From Brumimicrobium aurantiacum (GTDB taxonomy: Bacteria; Bacteroidota; Bacteroidia; Flavobacteriales_D; Crocinitomicaceae): DNA of 64,000 nt. The stretch spans positions 62,001 through 126,000 of the forward strand of contig NZ_QURB01000005.1 in the NCBI RefSeq assembly GCF_003402975.1, given 5' to 3'. The notes under the pieces were generated by a model. It searched no databases. It was not told the origin of the DNA and worked only from the letters and a program-made list of their open reading frames with translations. Both the position numbers and the translations under genes were made by a program. Below are positions 15,049 through 24,402 of the stretch, piece by piece. Numbering within the stretch: the stretch's first letter is position 1; each line of letters opens with the position of its first letter.

Positions 15049-17367
15049 CTAGTTTATGAGTACGACTTTCCCTACTTGTCTACCTTTCACTTCGGCATCA
15101 TCAACACTCGTCCAGATCAAATAAACACCTGTTGAAGCGCGTTCACCATCCATTGTTTTTCCTGACCAAGTTGCAGTTCCACCATTTGAAATGGTTTTAT
15201 AAACGAGTTTTCCTGAGATATCTGTGATTTTTACATCAGAATTATAGGCAATTCCTTGAATCGTAATAGGACCGGAATATTCTGGATGAACTGGATTTGG
15301 GAATACATTTACACTCTCATAATTCAAGTCTCCTTGTGAAGCATCAGAACGGTAAGAGATCATTCCTTCTTCTGTTAAGAAAAACACTTCTCCAGTGGTA
15401 TGATTAATTGCAATATCCATGATTACATTACTCAACAATGGACTATTTGAAGTGGTGAAGTTTTGTTCTACTTCTAATCCATCTGGAGAAAGTAAGAATA
15501 CACCTGCGTTTGCTGTTCCGACCCACTTTCGATTTGCACCATCAATTTGAATAGAGGTTATATGCGTTGTACCTAAAACGATTTCTACATTTTCTCCAAA
15601 CTCAATCAATAGTTTTTGGAAATTATACTCTCCAGCAGAAGCGTTAAAGACATTTGCCGCGTTATAAAGCACACGCATTCCTTCGGTTGTTCCAACCCAA
15701 ATATTTCCATCTAAATCTTCTTCAATGGCCTCTACATCAGATGTTGGTAAAGCTCCTGAATTTGCTCCTGTATTCAGTACACGATAATTGTCGTCACTTG
15801 CGTCGTCGATATTCTCTCCTTCATTAAATGCTAAAAGTCCAACACCTTCTACGGTCATCCATTTTGTATTATTGCCATCAATGATTAAACGCTTGGTTAT
15901 GCGATTGGTAAAACCGCCTCCCACATTAAATTCGAACCAAAGTCCGTCCTCTGTTCTTACTTTTAAAGGTTTACTTGCGTTGGCATTGGCAACCCATAAA
16001 TTCCCATCGATATCATATTCAATGTCAGAAATATATCCCCAACCAACATTTCCAGTTTCTTCAATTAAGCTATTGGTAAAACCGAATGTATCCGTAACCA
16101 CTCCATCATTTGTAATTACTAATGGAACTCCAGCATAACTTCCGTAGGCTACTTCCGCTGTATTTTTAGGATTAATTGCTGCTGAGATAAAACCCCAGGA
16201 TTGAGCACCTTGTAACATCGCTTGATTTGAGATTATGGTAGATTGCCATTCTTCATTTTCCATGGTTGTTCCACCGTTTCTTGTAAACATTGGTGAGTTT
16301 CCATTGAATCCTCCACCAGCAATGGCTAGCTTCCCTTTTTTCCACTTTGCACGAAACATACTGTTATATCGTGGCCCGCTAAATCCAATAAGGCTCGAGT
16401 TAAAGGCGTTGGTTGCTTTCACCAATCCAGAGTTTTGGTCTGCTATATAGTAAGTTGACCCCACCAAAATTGCATGACTAGGTTCTGGAAATGATGCACC
16501 TTGATATTGATAAATATTATCAACTTGTGTTAGGTTTTGATCATAGCTAAAAACCGAACCAGAGCAAGAAACCAATAAGTTACTTTCAAATCCATCTAAG
16601 CCATTAATTTCTATTGCATCAAGTAATTTAGTAGGTATACCATTTACAATTTGGAATAAAGTATCTCCAGCGTAAAATTCATGATTAAATGAAACGAATA
16701 ATTCTTCATTGAAAACTTCAAGCTCATTATATCCTCCATCAGCGGTATAATCGTTTACGTTGGACATTGCCTCCCACTGACTTGGATCAGCTAAAAAGGC
16801 GTTTTCTTCCTTAGCGGCATAAATACTGCTTTCTGTCAATACATAAATACTGTCTTGATGAAAAGCGATATCCAAAAACAGATCTCCATTGGTAGTAGGA
16901 TTGTAAGTATCTCTAATTTCATTTTTATCGAGATTCAAGACAACAATACCCACGCCAGTCGCAATAAACGCTTCGTTATCTTTTACTACTATTCTGTTCA
17001 CAGATTTAATTCCATTGACAGTGGATTGCACAATTGCGGGAAGATTAAAAACACGATTATTTTTGATTAAATCAAGGTTTCCACTTTCGTAACCAACAAT
17101 CAAGGTTTTAGAAACCTCATCGTATGCAATTGCAGAAGGCGCTACATCAGAAAGGTAATTGGCCACGGTCCAAATGCTTTGTTCTCCTGCCTGAAGGTCA
17201 TATTCCAACATTCCATTTTCCAAAATCGAAAAAATAGCTCCATCTCCTTTCACTACATCAATACCAGAGTTAGGTGAAATATGCATTCTCCATTGCTCCA
17301 TTCCTACTTGGGAAAATACAGCGAAAGAAAATGACAATACAGTAAGTAATAATCCTATTTTTTTCAT
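15049..17367 (-). CDS. porZ: T9SS protein PorZ
   Basis: This 772-residue exported protein has a signal peptide (MKKIGLLLTVLSFSFAVFSQ) and two or more beta-propeller regions. The first 320 residues follow the PorZ N-terminal propeller (GMEQWRMHISPNSGIDVVKG, DLQAGEQSIWTVANYLSDV). Residues ~330-680 form a second propeller with two-component-regulator-like blades (GNLWVANANASKPLKV, LDGNIWVGTTEGMRVLYNA, NRKWVGTANAGVFLLSPDG). A T9SS type A sorting domain ends it (VNVFPNPVHPEYSG and STGVYLIWTSVDDAEVKGRQ). PorZ belongs to the attachment complex that anchors T9SS cargo at the cell surface. Length is close to the P. gingivalis protein. Confidence 0.85.
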   Translation of the reverse strand: MKKIGLLLTVLSFSFAVFSQVGMEQWRMHISPNSGIDVVKGDGAIFSILENGMLEYDLQAGEQSIWTVANYLSDVAPSAIAYDEVSKTLIVGYESGNLDLIKNNRVFNLPAIVQSTVNGIKSVNRIVVKDNEAFIATGVGIVVLNLDKNEIRDTYNPTTNGDLFLDIAFHQDSIYVLTESSIYAAKEENAFLADPSQWEAMSNVNDYTADGGYNELEVFNEELFVSFNHEFYAGDTLFQIVNGIPTKLLDAIEINGLDGFESNLLVSCSGSVFSYDQNLTQVDNIYQYQGASFPEPSHAILVGSTYYIADQNSGLVKATNAFNSSLIGFSGPRYNSMFRAKWKKGKLAIAGGGFNGNSPMFTRNGGTTMENEEWQSTIISNQAMLQGAQSWGFISAAINPKNTAEVAYGSYAGVPLVITNDGVVTDTFGFTNSLIEETGNVGWGYISDIEYDIDGNLWVANANASKPLKVRTEDGLWFEFNVGGGFTNRITKRLIIDGNNTKWMTVEGVGLLAFNEGENIDDASDDNYRVLNTGANSGALPTSDVEAIEEDLDGNIWVGTTEGMRVLYNAANVFNASAGEYNFQKLLIEFGENVEIVLGTTHITSIQIDGANRKWVGTANAGVFLLSPDGLEVEQNFTTSNSPLLSNVIMDIAINHTTGEVFFLTEEGMISYRSDASQGDLNYESVNVFPNPVHPEYSGPITIQGIAYNSDVKITDISGKLVYKTISNGGTATWSGKTMDGERASTGVYLIWTSVDDAEVKGRQVGKVVLIN

Positions 17368-17562
17368 GTTGATGAATTAACGCTTAAAATTAATTTTTAT
17401 TTGAATTTTGGACTTAAATAAAAAATGAATCTGGTCAAAATTATACGAAAATATGAATTGAACCGAAGGAAGTTGAAATCATTTATTTCGTAAAAAGTGC
17501 AACAAAGTACCAACATTAAAAAGGAATTTACGTTAGTAAAAGTGAATCTATTTGTTTATTGC

Positions 17563-17570
17563 TAACTTTA
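17563..17570 (+). promoter_or_regulatory. Weak -7-like box next to helicase start
   Basis: TAACTTTA ends four bases before the ATG at 17575. It matches TAnnTTTG except for the last base. If used, the mRNA would have almost no leader. Confidence 0.3.
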
Positions 17571-17574
17571 GACC

Positions 17575-18897
17575 ATGAAATTTACAACGCTCGGACTAGA
17601 CGAACAACTTATTGAGGCAATTGGATACATGGGATTTGAAAACGCAACCCCAATCCAAGCGCAATCCATTCCAGAAATATTGAAAGGAAAAGACATCATT
17701 GGATGTGCACAAACTGGTACCGGAAAAACGGCAGCTTTTGTTTTGCCGATCTTGCATAAAATTGCTCAAAAACCGACAGACAAAATCAACACCTTAATCA
17801 TTGTTCCAACCAGAGAATTGGCGGTTCAAATTGAACAACAAATTCAAGGACTTTCTTACTTTATTTCTGTGAGTTCAAAAGCTATTTATGGTGGTGGAGA
17901 CGGAAAAGATTGGTCGGAACAAAAAGAAGCTTTGGTAACAGGAACAAATGTTATTGTTGCTACACCAGGAAAATTACTGTCGCATTTAAAAATGGGATAC
18001 ACAGATTTTTCTTCCTTAGAACACTTGATCTTGGATGAAGCGGATCGTATGCTAGACATGGGATTTGTTGATGATTTAAAAATGATTTTTAAAAATCTTC
18101 CAAGTAAACGTCAGAACTTGATGTTCAGCGCAACAATGGCCAAAGAAATCAGGAATTTTGCACGTACTTTATTAAAAGATCCGGTTGAAATTAACTTGGC
18201 GCTTTCCAAGCCTGCCGAAGGTGTTAAACAATCTGTTTATTTATGTTTTGATGAGCAAAAAAATGCATTGATCAAAAGCATGCTCGCCGAACGACAAGAC
18301 TATAAACGTATCATTATTTTTTCTTCAACGAAAGAGAAAGTCGGTACGATTGTGAAATATTTAAAGCAAAACAACTTTAAAGCCAGCGGTATTTCTTCCA
18401 ACTTAGAACAAGATGAAAGAGAAGAAGTGCTCAGAGGATTTAAATCGGGAAGAATTTCACTTTTAGTGGCTACCGATGTGATGAGTAGAGGAATTGACAT
18501 TAAGGAAATCAACATGGTCATCAATTATGATGTACCGAGAGATGCTGAAGATTATGTTCACCGTGTAGGAAGAACAGCCAGAGCGAATACTAAAGGAGAA
18601 GCGGTTTCTTTGATTAATCCTAAGGACATGCCGAAACTTTCAAAAATCCAAGATTTAATTGGTTCTGAAATCCCTGTTTCTAAACTTCCTGAGGCACTTG
18701 GTGAAGGTCCTGAATGGAGAGAAAAGCCAAAATCAAAGCCGAAGAAAAAGTATAAAAAGAAGTGGAACAATAAAAAATCAAAGTCTGGAGGACCAAAGAA
18801 AGGTGGTGACCCCAAAAAAGGGAAAGGTCCAAAACCAAAATCTTCAGGTGATAAAAAAACACCTAATAAACCAAACAATAACAGTCAAACAAAATAA
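17575..18897 (+). CDS. DEAD-box RNA helicase, RhlE-like
   Basis: This 440-residue protein has the complete DEAD-box motif series. It begins with the Q-motif region (GFENATPIQAQSIPEIL), then motif I AQTGTGKTAA near 47, PTRELA, TPGK and LDEADRMLDMGF. SATM, TDVMSRGIDI and the HRVGRTAR motif VI near 326 follow. The C-terminal ~75 residues are a basic, glycine- and lysine-rich tail (KPKKKYKKKWNNKKS) typical of RhlE-type helicases that bind structured RNA. The likely role is remodelling of rRNA or mRNA structure in the cytoplasm. It starts a plus-strand group of three genes with small gaps. Confidence 0.92.
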   Translation: MKFTTLGLDEQLIEAIGYMGFENATPIQAQSIPEILKGKDIIGCAQTGTGKTAAFVLPILHKIAQKPTDKINTLIIVPTRELAVQIEQQIQGLSYFISVSSKAIYGGGDGKDWSEQKEALVTGTNVIVATPGKLLSHLKMGYTDFSSLEHLILDEADRMLDMGFVDDLKMIFKNLPSKRQNLMFSATMAKEIRNFARTLLKDPVEINLALSKPAEGVKQSVYLCFDEQKNALIKSMLAERQDYKRIIIFSSTKEKVGTIVKYLKQNNFKASGISSNLEQDEREEVLRGFKSGRISLLVATDVMSRGIDIKEINMVINYDVPRDAEDYVHRVGRTARANTKGEAVSLINPKDMPKLSKIQDLIGSEIPVSKLPEALGEGPEWREKPKSKPKKKYKKKWNNKKSKSGGPKKGGDPKKGKGPKPKSSGDKKTPNKPNNNSQTK

Positions 18898-18908
18898 TTA
18901 ATCAGCAA

Positions 18909-19559
18909 ATGAAAAACGCATTCTTCATCCTCTTTACAATGGCATTCTTCTTTTCATGTACCAATGAAAAAGCAACTGATGGAAAAACAAATGAAAACGA
19001 AAATAAATCTGCATCAGAAGTAACCACAGTTGACAGTTTACCAGACGCAAAATGGAATGGCGAATACATGAAAATTGACAGTGCTGAAAAAAAGGAAAAT
19101 AAACGTAAGAGCAGAGGTTCGGAGTTCTACAGTATGGGAAGCGTTAAACTTTCAATTGGAGACAAAGCACATGACATCACCGTCTTTGAGCGTAAAAAGA
19201 ATGGTTTAACCTTTACCACTGAAAGCATTCAAGCTTTTATCACAAGTGCCTACAACGAAAACATCAAAATTCGATTTAACAAACAAAAAATCGTTACAGA
19301 GCATCGCGTAAAATATACCGCTGATCCTACTGAGCAAGCAAATCAATCTTTTTCAATGACAATAAATATGGGAGATCAAGAAAAAGATCAAGAATATAGA
19401 ATGGAAAAAGGGACTGCCGAAATCTTGGATTTTTCACCGCGAACTGGTGTATTGCATGTAATGTTTGAAGGAACTTTCACGGACAAAGACGGAAATAAAC
19501 AAAAAGGTAAAGGTGCGATTAAAATGAATTTTGAAGGCGCTGTGATGACGGCAGGATAG
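18909..19559 (+). CDS. Lipoprotein of unknown function
   Basis: This 216-residue protein has a short lipoprotein signal (MKNAFFILFTMAFFFSCTNE, acylated Cys17) followed by a charged linker. The mature domain has alternating strands (YSMGSVKLSIGDKAHDITVF, KIRFNKQKIVTEHRVKYTAD, TGVLHVMFEGTFTDKDGNKQ) consistent with a small beta-barrel or lipocalin-like fold. No family is recognised. It starts 11 bases after the helicase stop and probably shares its transcript. Confidence 0.65.
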   Translation: MKNAFFILFTMAFFFSCTNEKATDGKTNENENKSASEVTTVDSLPDAKWNGEYMKIDSAEKKENKRKSRGSEFYSMGSVKLSIGDKAHDITVFERKKNGLTFTTESIQAFITSAYNENIKIRFNKQKIVTEHRVKYTADPTEQANQSFSMTINMGDQEKDQEYRMEKGTAEILDFSPRTGVLHVMFEGTFTDKDGNKQKGKGAIKMNFEGAVMTAG

Positions 19560-19577
19560 TCGTTAAATTACTACACC

Positions 19578-20189
19578 ATGAAGGATTTCAATCAATTAAT
19601 TCAAGAATTTGAACAGCTATTAAAATCTGATGACTTAGTAATGATTAAGTTTTATGAATCAAATATTGATTTAATTGAAAACACTCCCTATCAACCCCAA
19701 GAATTTGACCAAAAACTTAAAATGACAGGTGAATATGGACTAAGTTTAGTTTCTGCCGGACTATATTCCAAGGCGACTAAAGTTTTAAAATCCGTTATTC
19801 AACAATTCAAAATAATCGCTGAAAGAAAGGATAAAGATCCTTATGAAATCACTTATTTTGAGCATTTACTATGGAATTACGGAGTGGCCCTATGGGAAAT
19901 AAAAAATACAAAAGAAACAAAAATTGTTTTTGAGAAATTGGTTAAACACTATCCAAAAAATGAAAAATACCATGCATGGCTGAATGGACTAAAAGCCAAT
20001 AAAATACAGAAAATCAACAATGTGTTTCTTGTTATTGGAGCCTTTTATTTAGTCGGAAATTATACCTTCTTCGATAAATTAAATGAAGATGTTCAAAACA
20101 TCCTCTCATGGTTGTCAATTCCTATTCTAACTACCTTTCTTGCACTCGAACTTTACATTTATCTCTTGAAGAGAAAAAAAGCCAATTAA
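19578..20189 (+). CDS. Helical protein with C-terminal membrane segments, unknown
   Basis: This 203-residue protein has no signal peptide. Residues 1-140 are helical with a tetratricopeptide-like pattern (TGEYGLSLVSAGLYSKATKV, YEITYFEHLLWNYGVALWEI, KIVFEKLVKHYPKNEKYHAW). Two hydrophobic stretches follow at about 150-165 (FLVIGAFYLVGNYTF) and 175-195 (ILSWLSIPILTTFLALELYI). It is probably a bitopic or hairpin membrane protein with a cytoplasmic TPR-like domain. It begins 18 bases after the preceding lipoprotein gene. Function is unknown. Confidence 0.6.
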   Translation: MKDFNQLIQEFEQLLKSDDLVMIKFYESNIDLIENTPYQPQEFDQKLKMTGEYGLSLVSAGLYSKATKVLKSVIQQFKIIAERKDKDPYEITYFEHLLWNYGVALWEIKNTKETKIVFEKLVKHYPKNEKYHAWLNGLKANKIQKINNVFLVIGAFYLVGNYTFFDKLNEDVQNILSWLSIPILTTFLALELYIYLLKRKKAN

Positions 20190-20192
20190 AAG

Positions 20193-22295
20193 TTACTTAT
20201 CCTTAAACTTCGGATTAATAAATAGTTCTCCATTTTTAAGTTTAGAAACATAGCTTTTCAAATCGCCACGAACTTCTGAAGATAGAAAGTACAATCCTAT
20301 GATATTTGGGAAGGACATTGCTAAAATCATCATGTCTGAAAAACTCAGTACTGCACCTAAACTCACGGAAGCACCGACAACCACAAAAATCAAGAAGAGC
20401 ACTTTGTAAATTACTTCAGATTGTTTGCTTTTTCCAAATAAGAAAGTCCAAGAACGCATTCCATAGTAGGACCAAGAAACCATCGTAGAAAATGCAAAAA
20501 GGAAGACTGCGAAAGCTAATATTACAGGGAACCACGAAACGACACTTCCAAATGCATCAGAAGTTAATTCAACTCCTCCAATACTATCTACTTCATGCAT
20601 TCCTGTAAAAATCAATACTAAGGCTGTCATTGTACACACCACCATCGTATCAATAAAAGGTTCAACCAAAGAAGTAAAACCATCGGCGATAGGGTTATTT
20701 GTTTTGGATGCACTGTGGGCAATTGCTGCAGAACCTACTCCAGCTTCACTTGAAAACGCTGCACGTTGCAATCCAATGATCAAAACTCCAATAAATCCAC
20801 CTTTTAAAGCATCAGCTGATAAAGCACCGTTGAAAATTGCAGCGAATGCGTTTCCAACATTTTCGATATTGGTACCTATCACAATCAAACAACCCACCAC
20901 ATAAATAATGGCCATAAAAGGCACCACTTTACTGGTCACTTTTGCAATACTGTTGATTCCTCCCAAGATTACAGCACCAACCAAAAGAGCAAAACCAACA
21001 CCGAATAAGAAACCATATTCTTTCAAGAATGGAATTTGTTCGGATACAATTGAAAAAGCTTGATTTGATTGTAGCATATTTCCACCTCCGAAGGAAGCTC
21101 CAACACCAAGTATCGCAAACAATGTTGCAAGAACTCTACCCAACCATTTTAAATTTTTCTTTTCTAAACCATACCTTAAATAATGCATTGGTCCACCAAA
21201 AATTCGTCCTTCTTTATTGATGTGACGGTATTTTACACCTAATGTACATTCAACAAACTTAAGTGACATGGCAAAAAATCCTGCGATAAACATCCAAAAC
21301 GTTGCTCCTGCTCCACCTAAAGAAATCGCCACGGCTACACCGGCAATATTTCCTAAACCAACAGTTGCTGAAACCGCTGTTGACATAGCTTGAAAATGAG
21401 TAATTGTTCCTGGAGCGTCTGGATCGTCATATTTTCCTCGGGCAAGATCAATGGAGTGTTTAAAACCTCGAATATTGATGAATCCTAATTTAAATGTAAA
21501 GAAGATACTTCCAAGAATCAGCCAAATCACAATAAAAGGTATCGCATTGGTGATCACATCTCCGTTAGGATGTTTTAATGGAATAGGTTCATCATATTCA
21601 ACTCCTGCTAAAAAATGAGCTCCTTGCTCTATCACATCTTCTTTGTCATTAGGATTATAGATTTCCTTTCCTTCTTCAACGAGATGCGATAAAGTTCCAT
21701 TAGTTGGAGAATAAACTTTTATTTCACGACCTTGATTGGTTTCTATCACCGCAATTTGATCGCCTTCCTTCACTTTTTCATTTTCGGCAACTGTCCAATC
21801 CTTTAAAGTGTAAACTTCTTTTGTTTCGGCATCCCAATCGGGAATAGAGATTTGCTTTTCCTCAGAATAAGCTACTGGATCATAAATTCCAATGGCTGCA
21901 AAAGGATCCCAAAACAATATATTTCCTAAAACTTCTACAGCAGGCTGAACATTACTATTGAACTTTTCGGTTATTGAACTGGCTTTAATTGTAAAAGACT
22001 CTTCAACCTTATTTCCATTAGCGTCTGTAACAGTTAATTGATACTCCAAACCTTCAATTAAATCGAGAGAACGAGATGAATCTAGGCTTGTTAATTGATT
22101 AGACCATTTGTATTGATAAGGTTTTACTCCACCTTTAACTTTCGCTGTTGCAATACCATTGTCGATTTCTCGCGTTGGATTTTCTAGTTTGATTTCAACT
22201 TGTAATTCTTGATTTCTGCTATCTAATGATTTTTGCGCTTGAGTATTTAAGTTAATTCCAAGTAAACAGAATAAAAACAGTAAATAGTTCTTCAT
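20193..22295 (-). CDS. AGCS amino acid:cation symporter with exported SprB/lipoyl-like N-terminus
   Basis: The start at 22295 is preferred because it gives a signal peptide (MKNYLLFLFCLLGINLNTQA). Residues ~30-105 form a SprB/PKD-like beta-sandwich (VKGGVKPYQYKWSNQ, LEYQLTVTDANGNKVEESF). Residues ~150-225 look like a biotinyl/lipoyl-type domain (WTVAENEKVKEGDQIAVIET, YSPTNGTLSHLVEEGKEIYN) without a recognisable MKM-type lysine site. From ~255 onward it is a full alanine/glycine:cation symporter (GNIAGVAVAISLGGAGATFW, FKLGFINIRGFKHSIDLARG, AAFSSEAGVGSAAIAHSASK). The core imports alanine or glycine with Na+ or H+. The 230-residue N-terminal extension must face the periplasm. Its role is unknown and might be gating or anchoring. 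Confidence 0.85.
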   Translation of the reverse strand: MKNYLLFLFCLLGINLNTQAQKSLDSRNQELQVEIKLENPTREIDNGIATAKVKGGVKPYQYKWSNQLTSLDSSRSLDLIEGLEYQLTVTDANGNKVEESFTIKASSITEKFNSNVQPAVEVLGNILFWDPFAAIGIYDPVAYSEEKQISIPDWDAETKEVYTLKDWTVAENEKVKEGDQIAVIETNQGREIKVYSPTNGTLSHLVEEGKEIYNPNDKEDVIEQGAHFLAGVEYDEPIPLKHPNGDVITNAIPFIVIWLILGSIFFTFKLGFINIRGFKHSIDLARGKYDDPDAPGTITHFQAMSTAVSATVGLGNIAGVAVAISLGGAGATFWMFIAGFFAMSLKFVECTLGVKYRHINKEGRIFGGPMHYLRYGLEKKNLKWLGRVLATLFAILGVGASFGGGNMLQSNQAFSIVSEQIPFLKEYGFLFGVGFALLVGAVILGGINSIAKVTSKVVPFMAIIYVVGCLIVIGTNIENVGNAFAAIFNGALSADALKGGFIGVLIIGLQRAAFSSEAGVGSAAIAHSASKTNNPIADGFTSLVEPFIDTMVVCTMTALVLIFTGMHEVDSIGGVELTSDAFGSVVSWFPVILAFAVFLFAFSTMVSWSYYGMRSWTFLFGKSKQSEVIYKVLFLIFVVVGASVSLGAVLSFSDMMILAMSFPNIIGLYFLSSEVRGDLKSYVSKLKNGELFINPKFKDK

Positions 22296-22398
22296 AAAAG
22301 TTATTTTAATTTTATTGTCCAATGACGATAAGGGTAAAATAAAATCTTTTATAGAAAAAACAGAAAAAAACACCGTTTTTGTGAAAAAACGTCAATTT

Positions 22399-24348
22399 TT
22401 ACAAATTTTCGAGCGAATTTGTGTCATTATCCCAAGATTCCATGACCTCATCCAACTCGGTTTTTAAGGCGTCATAATCTTTTAGAATTGCCGCAGATTT
22501 TTCTTCATCGGAATAATCTAGATTAGCAACAACTTTATCCATTTCTTCGATTTCATTCTCCAATTCTTCAATGCGTTTTTCTGCTTTTCGAATGGCGTTT
22601 TTCAATCGCTTTTGTTCTCTTTTCTGTTCTTTTTCTTCGGCGTAAGAAAGTGTAGATTTTGACTTCTCCTCTTTTTTCTCTTCCACTTTTGGGTTGGCTT
22701 TTTCTTTCGCACTTTTCCCCAATTGTTGTGCTTGTTCGAAGGCCTCAGATTTTTTTGCTAAGTATTCCTGTACAGTATAATGGTGAATTTTCAAACTTTT
22801 GTTTTCAATATCCCATATTCTGTTGGTTAATCCTTCCAAAAATTCACGGTCGTGAGAAACAATGATAAATGTTCCGCCGTATTGCTGTAAGGCTTGTTTT
22901 AAAACTGCCTTACTTTGAATATCAAGGTGATTGGTTGGCTCATCGAGAATTAAAACATTGGATGGACTCAACAACAATTGACAAAGAGCTAAACGCGTTC
23001 TTTCTCCTCCTGACAATACACCCACTTGTTTATCTACATCTTCTCCACTGAACAAAAACGCACCAAGTATAGATCTTAGTTGTTTTCTAATTTCACCTTT
23101 AGCTACTAAATCTACAGTTTCAAAAACTGTTCTTTTTGGATCTAGTTTTTCTGCTTGATCTTGGGCAAAATAGGTCACCTCAACATTGTGGCCATAAGTC
23201 ACTGTTCCTTCTCCATCTTCAGCTTTGGTAATTCTCTTTAATAAAGTAGATTTACCCACACCATTTGGACCAAGTAATGCGATTTTTTCACCTCGTCCAA
23301 CAGTCAAATTAATGTTTTTGAAAAGATTCAAGTCCCCGTAAGATTTCCCCAAATTATCCATGTCCAACACCGCTTTTCCAGGCTGAACACTTAATGGGAA
23401 CGAAATCTTCATATTGGCGATTTCATCTGTTTCTACTTCAATCAACTCTGTTTTATCGAGTTTTTTCATCAAAGATTGCGCAAAAGAAGCTTTACTTGCT
23501 TTGGCACGGAACTTATCAATCAGTTCTTCTGTCCTTTTGATCTCTTTTTCTTGCTGTTTTTGTGCATTGATTAAGACTTCAATTTCTTCCGCTCTTCTTT
23601 CTTTATAAATAGAATAAGGATAAGGGAAGTTCAATATTTTACCTTTTGTGATTTCCAAAGTTTGCTTGGTCACATTGTCCAAAAAGTACCTATCGTGAGA
23701 AATCGTAATTAATGCTCCATCGAATCGCTTCAAATAATCTTCCAACCAACCAATTGAAATAATATCCAAGTGATTTGTAGGCTCATCCAAAAGTAAAACA
23801 GAAGGATTATTAATTAAGATACGCGCCAATTCAGCACGCATTTTCCAACCTCCAGAAAATTGATTGAGCGACTTTGTAAAAACACTTTCTTGAAATCCAA
23901 GCCCTTTTAATGTTGACGTGATTTTCTCTTCCCATTGATAACCTTCAAAAAGATTGAATTGTTCATTGGCAAAATTCAAATCATCCAACAATTGTAAGTA
24001 AGAATCACTTTCGTAATCCGTTCGTGTTGTCAATTGATGATTAATGTCGTCGATTTGTGTTCTGATTCTATTCAAATCATCATTCGAAAAATCGAGGTAA
24101 TCAAAAACACATTGATTGGTATCAATGACAATATCTTGAGTTAAGTAACCAATCGTTGCGTCCTTCACTTTGTGAATTCGACCATCAGTAGGTTGTTCTC
24201 TTCCAGAAAGCAAGCGCAACAAAGTTGATTTTCCTGCACCATTTTTCCCTACCAATCCGATTTTATCACCGGCATTGATTTGCAAACTAACCTCTTTAAA
24301 CAAATACCCTTGTGGTAAATGAAAACTTAAATTCTCAAGATTTATCAT
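22399..24348 (-). CDS. ABC-F family ATPase
   Basis: This 649-residue soluble protein has two ABC cassettes. The first has Walker A GKNGAGKST near 35, signature SGGWKMRAELA and Walker B LLLDEPTNHLD. The second has GPNGVGKST near 350, signature SGGERTRLALC and LILDEPTNHLD. A charged inter-domain linker lies between them, and a C-terminal coiled coil (KRLKNAIRKAEKRIEELENE) resembles Uup. No membrane segments exist, so it acts on ribosomes or nucleic acid, not as a transporter. A TACTTTTG box lies four bases before the start, so the mRNA may be leaderless. Confidence 0.9.
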   Translation of the reverse strand: MINLENLSFHLPQGYLFKEVSLQINAGDKIGLVGKNGAGKSTLLRLLSGREQPTDGRIHKVKDATIGYLTQDIVIDTNQCVFDYLDFSNDDLNRIRTQIDDINHQLTTRTDYESDSYLQLLDDLNFANEQFNLFEGYQWEEKITSTLKGLGFQESVFTKSLNQFSGGWKMRAELARILINNPSVLLLDEPTNHLDIISIGWLEDYLKRFDGALITISHDRYFLDNVTKQTLEITKGKILNFPYPYSIYKERRAEEIEVLINAQKQQEKEIKRTEELIDKFRAKASKASFAQSLMKKLDKTELIEVETDEIANMKISFPLSVQPGKAVLDMDNLGKSYGDLNLFKNINLTVGRGEKIALLGPNGVGKSTLLKRITKAEDGEGTVTYGHNVEVTYFAQDQAEKLDPKRTVFETVDLVAKGEIRKQLRSILGAFLFSGEDVDKQVGVLSGGERTRLALCQLLLSPSNVLILDEPTNHLDIQSKAVLKQALQQYGGTFIIVSHDREFLEGLTNRIWDIENKSLKIHHYTVQEYLAKKSEAFEQAQQLGKSAKEKANPKVEEKKEEKSKSTLSYAEEKEQKREQKRLKNAIRKAEKRIEELENEIEEMDKVVANLDYSDEEKSAAILKDYDALKTELDEVMESWDNDTNSLENL

Positions 24349-24352
24349 GCCG

Positions 24353-24360
24353 CAAAAGTA
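24353..24360 (-). promoter_or_regulatory. TAnnTTTG -7 box adjacent to ABC-F start
   Basis: TACTTTTG on the minus strand is followed by CGGC and then the ATG at 24348. The box matches the Bacteroidota consensus. No clear -33 box is seen. Confidence 0.45.
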
Positions 24361-24402
24361 CTAAAAAGATGTTGGATGAAAGATGAAATTACACAAAGGG
24401 TC

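Noticed and set aside
15788-16138. Plus-strand frames inside porZ
   Set aside because: They are opposite-strand shadows of a well-supported gene and have no independent protein features.
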